Below, piece after piece: positions 59,664 to 64,000 of a stretch of 64,000 nt of DNA. A program made the position numbers and the translations under genes. The notes beneath the pieces are model-generated. The model was not told the origin of the DNA. It worked only from the letters and a program-made list of their open reading frames with translations, and did not search any database. Positions within the stretch are counted from its first letter, which is position 1; every line of letters begins with the position of its first letter. Source of the DNA: Nitrospira japonica (GTDB taxonomy: Bacteria; Nitrospirota; Nitrospiria; Nitrospirales; Nitrospiraceae); contig NZ_LT828648.1 in assembly GCF_900169565.1 (NCBI RefSeq), positions 1,056,876-1,120,875 on the forward strand, read 5' to 3'.

Positions 59664-59954
59664 TCAGGGTGGCCCTGACAGCGCTTTCGCGATCTTTGCG
59701 CGGTTCTTATCGAAAATGCCCGCCAAGATCACGCCGTAGGACAGCAGGCGGAACACGTAGACCAGGGGTTCGGATTCCGAGTTGGCCGTGGTGCCGATCA
59801 GGAGCATCCGGCAGACCATCTGAATCGCGAACGCCGCGGCGAAATACAGGAAAAATCGGTCCTGCGTGACGATCCAGTACCGGAGAAAAAACAAACCGGC
59901 TATGAGATCTCCCATCGCGAGCCCGCCGAGCAGAAACACGCCGACATCGTGCAT
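59664..59954 (-). CDS. DUF5985-like membrane protein
   Basis: 96 aa with three hydrophobic helices (GVFLLGGLAMGDLIAGLFFL, FFLYFAAAFAIQMVCRMLLIG, YVFRLLSYGVILAGIFDKN). It resembles the preceding gene's product in size and layout, suggesting a paired DUF5985-like unit. ATG 59954 follows GAGGAGGAATAGCCCCGC. Function unknown. Confidence 0.78.
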   Translation of the reverse strand: MHDVGVFLLGGLAMGDLIAGLFFLRYWIVTQDRFFLYFAAAFAIQMVCRMLLIGTTANSESEPLVYVFRLLSYGVILAGIFDKNRAKIAKALSGPP

Positions 59955-59960
59955 GCGGGG

Positions 59961-60224
59961 CTATTCCTCCTCGAAGATCAATCCGCGAAACAGAACCCCG
60001 AGCGCCAGGAACGCGATCAGATAGCGGGGTATGCTGAGGTCGATCGTCACGGGAAAGACGATCTTGTCGATCATCAGGAGCAGGTTGTTCACCGTCGAGA
60101 CCACGAAGAACATGCCGGTCCACAGCAGGAGTTTGTAGGCGGTTCGCGCGTAGGCCTGGAGCAGCAACCACGCGCACAGAAAGGAGGTCAACGCGCACAG
60201 ACCATAGATCATCATTCCCATCAT
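59961..60224 (-). CDS. DUF5985-like membrane protein
   Basis: 87 aa with three hydrophobic helices (GLCALTSFLCAWLLLQAY, LLLWTGMFFVVSTVNNLLLM, YLIAFLALGVLFRGLIFEE). The start ATG 60224 overlaps the stop of the winged-helix gene (ATGA), and the next gene follows after 6 bp, so the three are one operon. Confidence 0.78.
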   Translation of the reverse strand: MMGMMIYGLCALTSFLCAWLLLQAYARTAYKLLLWTGMFFVVSTVNNLLLMIDKIVFPVTIDLSIPRYLIAFLALGVLFRGLIFEEE

Positions 60225-60616
60225 GGATCCTGTGTCTCCGGAAGTTCGAAGGCGCGGGAGAATTCTTTGATGCGGCTCTTGGATTTGTCATGCACGAGGT
60301 TCGACACGGGCACGAGATGCTTCGTATAGTAATAGGCGAGCCGGTCGACCATTTCGCGCAAGTCTCCCGACTGCGGCCGGTACCGCCAGCGTCGACCCGG
60401 GGCGTCGTCCTGTGAGATCAACAACTCGGCGGCCTCCAGCCTGATCAGCACCGCGCGTCCCTGTTCGGCTCCCAGATACAAACGCTGGGCGGCGGCCGCG
60501 TCTTCCCACCACGTGTCCGGGCTGTTCCGCAACAAGAGCAATGCTTCCAATTCGGCGATCGAGTCGATGCGATCGAGGACGAACCGTCTGATGTCGGGCG
60601 GAATGATCGAATCCAT
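60221..60616 (-). CDS. Small winged-helix-like protein
   Basis: 131 aa. Helical start (IRRFVLDRIDSIAELEALLLL) with RLYLGAEQGRAVLIRLEAAELL and RRWRYRPQSGDLREMVDRLAYYY, which fit a helix-wing unit between helices. A role as regulator or adaptor beside the kinase is inferred. ATG 60616 (MDSIIPPD) has GGAG upstream; ATG 60631 is possible. Confidence 0.65.
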   Translation of the reverse strand: MDSIIPPDIRRFVLDRIDSIAELEALLLLRNSPDTWWEDAAAAQRLYLGAEQGRAVLIRLEAAELLISQDDAPGRRWRYRPQSGDLREMVDRLAYYYTKHLVPVSNLVHDKSKSRIKEFSRAFELPETQDP

Positions 60617-60620
60617 CGGA

Positions 60621-63071
60621 TCACTCCGCATGGGGAAATGTCTGTGAAGCCGGCTGGGAAGGCGACACTTCGTCGGCCGGCATCGGGGATTCCGTCCCGG
60701 GTGTCGGCCGCTGCCCGAGGCTGGCGGCGAGGATCGTCTGCTTCAATTGGTCGGAGACCGACCCCTTCGTGAGATAGGCGAAGGCCCCCGCGTCTTTCAG
60801 CGCGTCGCGGTGATGGGCGCTCGTATGCATCGAAAGTCCGATGACCACGGTCGATGGCAGGCGTTTTTTGAGGCGTCTCGTCGCCTCGACGCCGTCCATT
60901 TTGGGCATGTTGATGTCCATGATGACGACTTCGGGGCGCAGCGTCTCGGCGATGGCGAGGGCTTCCTCTCCGTCGGCCGCTTCGCCGACCACCGTCATGT
61001 CGGTGCCGTCCTCCAGAAGGCCTTTCAGTCCCTGCCGCATCAAGGCATGGTCGTCCACCAGCAACACGCGGATGGGAGGCCGGACGGGGGAACGCGTCTG
61101 CAGCGGATCCGCCGCGGCACGATCCGTCTCGGGCGACCGGCGTAGTATGGTTTCCGGCCCGCTGTCCGGATGCTCGATCCACGCGTCCCGGTCGTGCGGT
61201 TCCGTCCGTTCGCGCAAGGGGAGCGTAATGGCGGCGACCGTTCCCGTCTCCGGCGTGGAGGCGATGGTGAACCATCCCCCCAGGGCCTTCATCCGCTCCT
61301 GGATGCTGAACAGACCGAACCGCGCCGACTGTTCGAGTTCGGTGGAATCGTCCTTCGACGGCTCTTGGCCCGCCGAGTCGAGGCCCTTGCCTTCATCCCG
61401 TACCTCGATGCGCAGGATGCCCTCGGCGACCGTCAGGCGGACGGTCGCGCGATCGACGCGCGCATGCTTGGACACATTGATCAGCAGTTCCCGGACCGAT
61501 TGAAAGAGAAGAATGGCCTCGTCTTCGGCAAGCGGCAGGGGGTCGGCTGCCTGGATCTCCACGTCCACGGTCAACTGATGCTTGTGCATTTGCTCGGCCA
61601 GCCATCTAATGGCCGAAGGCAGGCCGAATTCATGCAGGACCATGGGGGTCAGCTGCGCGACCAACGACCGGGTATAGCTGAGCGCCTGTTGGAGCACTTC
61701 CGCGGCTTGGTCCAGCCACCCCTCCGTTTCCGAATTGCCCTGCTTGGGGCGCGCTTGCGACACCTTGAGATGCGCGCAGACCAGCAGCTGGGCCAGGTAG
61801 TCGTGGAGCTCGGTCGCCACCCGCCGCCGTTCCCGTTGTTCCGTGACGGTCAATTCGGACGCGAGCGCGCGCAGCAGATCCTGGGAGGTTACCAGTTCTC
61901 TGGTCCGTTCCGCGACCCGCTGTTCCAATTCTTCGGCCAGCCGGCAGACTTTCTCGTGAATGGTGTGACGGTCGGTCACGTCGCGGTTCGCTTCCAGCAC
62001 CAGCACGTCCTCCGGACCGTCCGGGATGGGGACCATGCGCGTTTCGACGACGACGGTCCTGCCATCCTTCGTCCGCTGTCGGACTTCCCCGTACCAATGA
62101 CCGGCTTCGAGCAGCCGCCGGTCGAAGTCTGCCGGGGGGCAAGGCAGCGCGGACTCGAGCAGACGATGCACGGACCGTCCCGTCGCCTCCGCGACCGTCC
62201 ACCCGTAGAGTTCGGTCGCGCCGCGGTTCCAATACAGGATGCCGCCCCCCATCCGCCAGACGATGACGGCCTCGTGCGTTTGTTCGAGGAGGTCGGCCCG
62301 CCAACGGAGTTCCGCTTCGGCGCGCTTCCGCTCCGACACATCGCGCAGAATGCCCATGTAACAGGCTTCCCCGGCGATGGACGAGCGGCTCACGGCGACT
62401 TCGAGCGGAAATTCCGCTCCCTGCCGCCGCTGTCCCGTCACGTCGCGGCGAAGGCCGTCTCGCGGAGCCCGGCGACTGTCGATCCGGTCGGGTTCAGGCT
62501 CGCGACGCTCGAACCAGGCCGGGATCAGCATCGTCACCTTGCGACCCAGGAGATCCTCGCGGCGATAACCGAACATCCGTTCAGTGGCGGCGTTGCAGGA
62601 GAGAATGACGCCTGCGGCATCGAGCGTGATGATGCCGTCCGTCGCCGTTTCGACCAGCGTACGATACCGCTCTTCGCTTTCACGAAGGGACTTCTCCGCT
62701 TCGTGTTTGTAGAGCACGATCTCGATCTGGGTGGTGATGTCGCGTTCGTCGAAGGGTTTGAGAATGTAGCCGAACGGCTCCGTCATGCTGGCCCGTTGCA
62801 GCGTGCTCGCATCGGAATGGGCCGTCAAATAGATGACGGGGATGCTGCGTGCCTCCCGGATCCGCTCCGCGGTTTCGATGCCGTCCATCTGGCCGGCCAG
62901 CCGGATATCCATCAGCACCAGGTCCGGCAGTTGCGCGGCCGCGGTTTCGAGGGCGTCCTCCCCGTCCGCGGCGATGCCGACGACTCGATAGCCCGCCCGC
63001 TCGAGCTTGCCGGCCAGGTCCGCCGCCACGACCGCTTCGTCTTCAACGATGAGAATGTTGCCCTTTGGCAT
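60621..63071 (-). CDS. REC-PAS-PAS-HisKA_3-HATPase-REC hybrid kinase
   Basis: 816 aa, soluble. Receiver with D55 ([13 protein letters not shown]) and K105, PAS domains at about 130-255 and 260-370, HisKA_3 with H423 ([11 protein letters not shown]), HATPase ([29 protein letters not shown]), then a NarL-type receiver with D719 ([13 protein letters not shown]) and no output domain. It is the third protein of this kinase-receiver type here, after those at 8397 and 10877. It overlaps the upstream kinase by 29 bases. Confidence 0.93.
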   Translation of the reverse strand: MPKGNILIVEDEAVVAADLAGKLERAGYRVVGIAADGEDALETAAAQLPDLVLMDIRLAGQMDGIETAERIREARSIPVIYLTAHSDASTLQRASMTEPFGYILKPFDERDITTQIEIVLYKHEAEKSLRESEERYRTLVETATDGIITLDAAGVILSCNAATERMFGYRREDLLGRKVTMLIPAWFERREPEPDRIDSRRAPRDGLRRDVTGQRRQGAEFPLEVAVSRSSIAGEACYMGILRDVSERKRAEAELRWRADLLEQTHEAVIVWRMGGGILYWNRGATELYGWTVAEATGRSVHRLLESALPCPPADFDRRLLEAGHWYGEVRQRTKDGRTVVVETRMVPIPDGPEDVLVLEANRDVTDRHTIHEKVCRLAEELEQRVAERTRELVTSQDLLRALASELTVTEQRERRRVATELHDYLAQLLVCAHLKVSQARPKQGNSETEGWLDQAAEVLQQALSYTRSLVAQLTPMVLHEFGLPSAIRWLAEQMHKHQLTVDVEIQAADPLPLAEDEAILLFQSVRELLINVSKHARVDRATVRLTVAEGILRIEVRDEGKGLDSAGQEPSKDDSTELEQSARFGLFSIQERMKALGGWFTIASTPETGTVAAITLPLRERTEPHDRDAWIEHPDSGPETILRRSPETDRAAADPLQTRSPVRPPIRVLLVDDHALMRQGLKGLLEDGTDMTVVGEAADGEEALAIAETLRPEVVIMDINMPKMDGVEATRRLKKRLPSTVVIGLSMHTSAHHRDALKDAGAFAYLTKGSVSDQLKQTILAASLGQRPTPGTESPMPADEVSPSQPASQTFPHAE

Positions 63072-64000
63072 CTTCGACCGCCTTGGTTTCTGACGAGGGA
63101 CCTCGGGAGCCCGCCGGGAGATTGAATTGCAATTCGAACGTAGTGCCGGATCCGTTGCGGAGCGCGATGTCCGCGTTGAGTTGCCGGCTCAACATCCGGA
63201 TGAGCCGCAATCCCAGCGAACCCGCCGCCTGCCAGTCGAGCCCTTCCGGAAGTCCGCGGCCGTCGTCATGGAACACGAGCCTCACCGCGTGGCTCTCGGT
63301 ACAGATCAACTGAATCACGATGGCGCCTGATTCCCTGCCGACGAACGCGTGTTTCAGACTGTTGGTCGCCAATTCGTTCAGAATCAGGCCGCACGGGATC
63401 GCCATGTCCACGGGAAGCAGCACGGGATCGAGCTCCATGCGCAAGCGGACCTTGGACGAGGTCGCCCCGTGGGCCAGAAAGAGCTCGTCCATGACGTTGC
63501 GAATGTACGCGCCGAGTTCGGCATGGGCCAGATCGGGCGATTGGTACAGCTTCTCGTGGACCAGCGCCATGGACCGCACCCGGTCTCGCGCGTCCTTGAA
63601 GAGGGCGCGGACGACCGGATCGGTGAGCCGGTCGGCTTGCAGGTCGATGAGGCTCGAGATCACCTGCAGGTTATTCTTGACCCGATGATGGATTTCCTTG
63701 AGCAGGATTTCCTTTTCGTGGAGCGACGCCTTCAACTGCTTCAACCGTTCCTCGATCTCCGCTTCCATGGCGCGGTTCATCGTTGCCAGCGCGCGCGTCT
63801 TTCGGAAGAGGTCCACGAAGACGCCGACCTTCGACTTGAGAATGAGGGGATTGACCGGCTTGCTCAGATAGTCCACGGCGCCGGCGCCGTAGCCTTGCAG
63901 GATGTCCGCGTCCTCCCGGTAGTAGGCCGTCAGAAACAGGATGGGAACGTGTTGAGTCCGTTTCCGCTGTTTGATCAGCTGGGCCAGTTCGTAGCCGCTC
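63043..64000 (-). CDS. REC-HisKA_2 histidine kinase (N-terminus beyond window)
   Basis: The C-terminal 319 residues are visible. The end of a receiver ([37 protein letters not shown]) is followed by a coiled coil, a HisKA_2 domain with phospho-His in [20 protein letters not shown] and a HWE-like HATPase ([32 protein letters not shown]). The receiver's phospho-acceptor lies outside. It is the first visible gene of the minus-strand sensory operon. Confidence 0.93.
   Translation of the reverse strand, partial: SGYELAQLIKQRKRTQHVPILFLTAYYREDADILQGYGAGAVDYLSKPVNPLILKSKVGVFVDLFRKTRALATMNRAMEAEIEERLKQLKASLHEKEILLKEIHHRVKNNLQVISSLIDLQADRLTDPVVRALFKDARDRVRSMALVHEKLYQSPDLAHAELGAYIRNVMDELFLAHGATSSKVRLRMELDPVLLPVDMAIPCGLILNELATNSLKHAFVGRESGAIVIQLICTESHAVRLVFHDDGRGLPEGLDWQAAGSLGLRLIRMLSRQLNADIALRNGSGTTFELQFNLPAGSRGPSSETKAVEDAKGQHSHR

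Noticed and set aside
61170-63125. Long plus-strand open frame
   Set aside because: Antisense to the kinase at 60621-63071, which has complete domains.
1-64000. tRNA, rRNA, CRISPR, IS or phage features
   Set aside because: No cloverleaf-like sequence, regular repeat-spacer array, transposase or integrase motif was seen by reading the sequence and translations.

Overview
The window is high-GC, densely coded bacterial chromosome from a Gram-negative organism (Pal-type lipoprotein, predicted outer-membrane protein, lipoproteins, cytochrome bd oxidase). The mix of many NarL/HisKA_3 hybrid kinases, small stress proteins (CsbD, YtxH, DUF1328, hemerythrins), a sensory-rhodopsin-transducer homologue and glycogen/trehalose enzymes resembles Nitrospirota, probably a Nitrospira. 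That is inference from protein resemblance; there is no rRNA or marker gene here. I saw no tRNA, rRNA, CRISPR array, IS element or prophage.

Layout. 1-8.4 kb: pal (partial), two stand-alone NarL-type regulators, a CBS-domain protein, a bacterioferritin-like protein, glgX, a CsbD protein, a BON/DUF1207 envelope protein and small membrane or secreted proteins. 8.4-14.7 kb: two large overlapping hybrid histidine kinases, a secreted proline-tailed protein and a small winged-helix-like protein. 14.8-20.7 kb: a methyltransferase, a zinc-ribbon protein, then a kinase/NtrC-family activator pair and a single-receiver protein. 21-25.9 kb: a HerA-like ATPase with a HAD phosphatase, a PRC-barrel protein divergent from an ASRT homologue, and a membrane-anchored SDR. 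26-30.6 kb: cydAB-like oxidase, a degenerate GmhB-like HAD protein, a Csp-like copper protein and secreted proteins. 30.6-38.1 kb: an EEP nuclease plus a PLD-DedA fusion, an SDR, two hemerythrins around a ROK pseudokinase, and a DksA-like protein. 38.1-47.2 kb: GH15, two genes with apparent frameshifts, a nucleotidyltransferase and a metallophosphoesterase, YtxH, GT4 and LigD. 47.4-50.8 kb: two Crp/Fnr regulators, a receiver with Glu at the phospho-site and an MFS exporter. 50.9-58.9 kb: two amylo-1,6-glucosidase-like debranching proteins, a PoxB-like ThDP enzyme and TreZ. 59.2-64 kb: a lipoprotein and a minus-strand sensory operon.

Main result. I see a probable sigma-54 regulon. The gene at 18234-19589 is an NtrC-type activator with a GSFTGA loop. 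Eight intergenic regions carry a dyad of the form GACA-N3-TGTC, usually as two copies centred 19-21 bp apart, one of them just before the kinase of this pair. In most of them a -24/-12 (GG-N10-GC) sequence lies roughly 50-140 bp away and points at a gene: the receiver gene at 19740, ASRT and the PRC-barrel protein (divergent), the HAD protein, the PLD-DedA protein and an SDR (divergent), the DksA-like protein and YtxH. Most targets are small stress, envelope or membrane proteins. A second dyad, CTAGGG-N4-TCCCAG, recurs in eight intergenic regions and is probably an operator for a LuxR/NarL-type regulator.

Several proteins keep a fold but have lost key residues (ROK kinase, HAD phosphatase, two receivers), suggesting moonlighting or purely regulatory roles.
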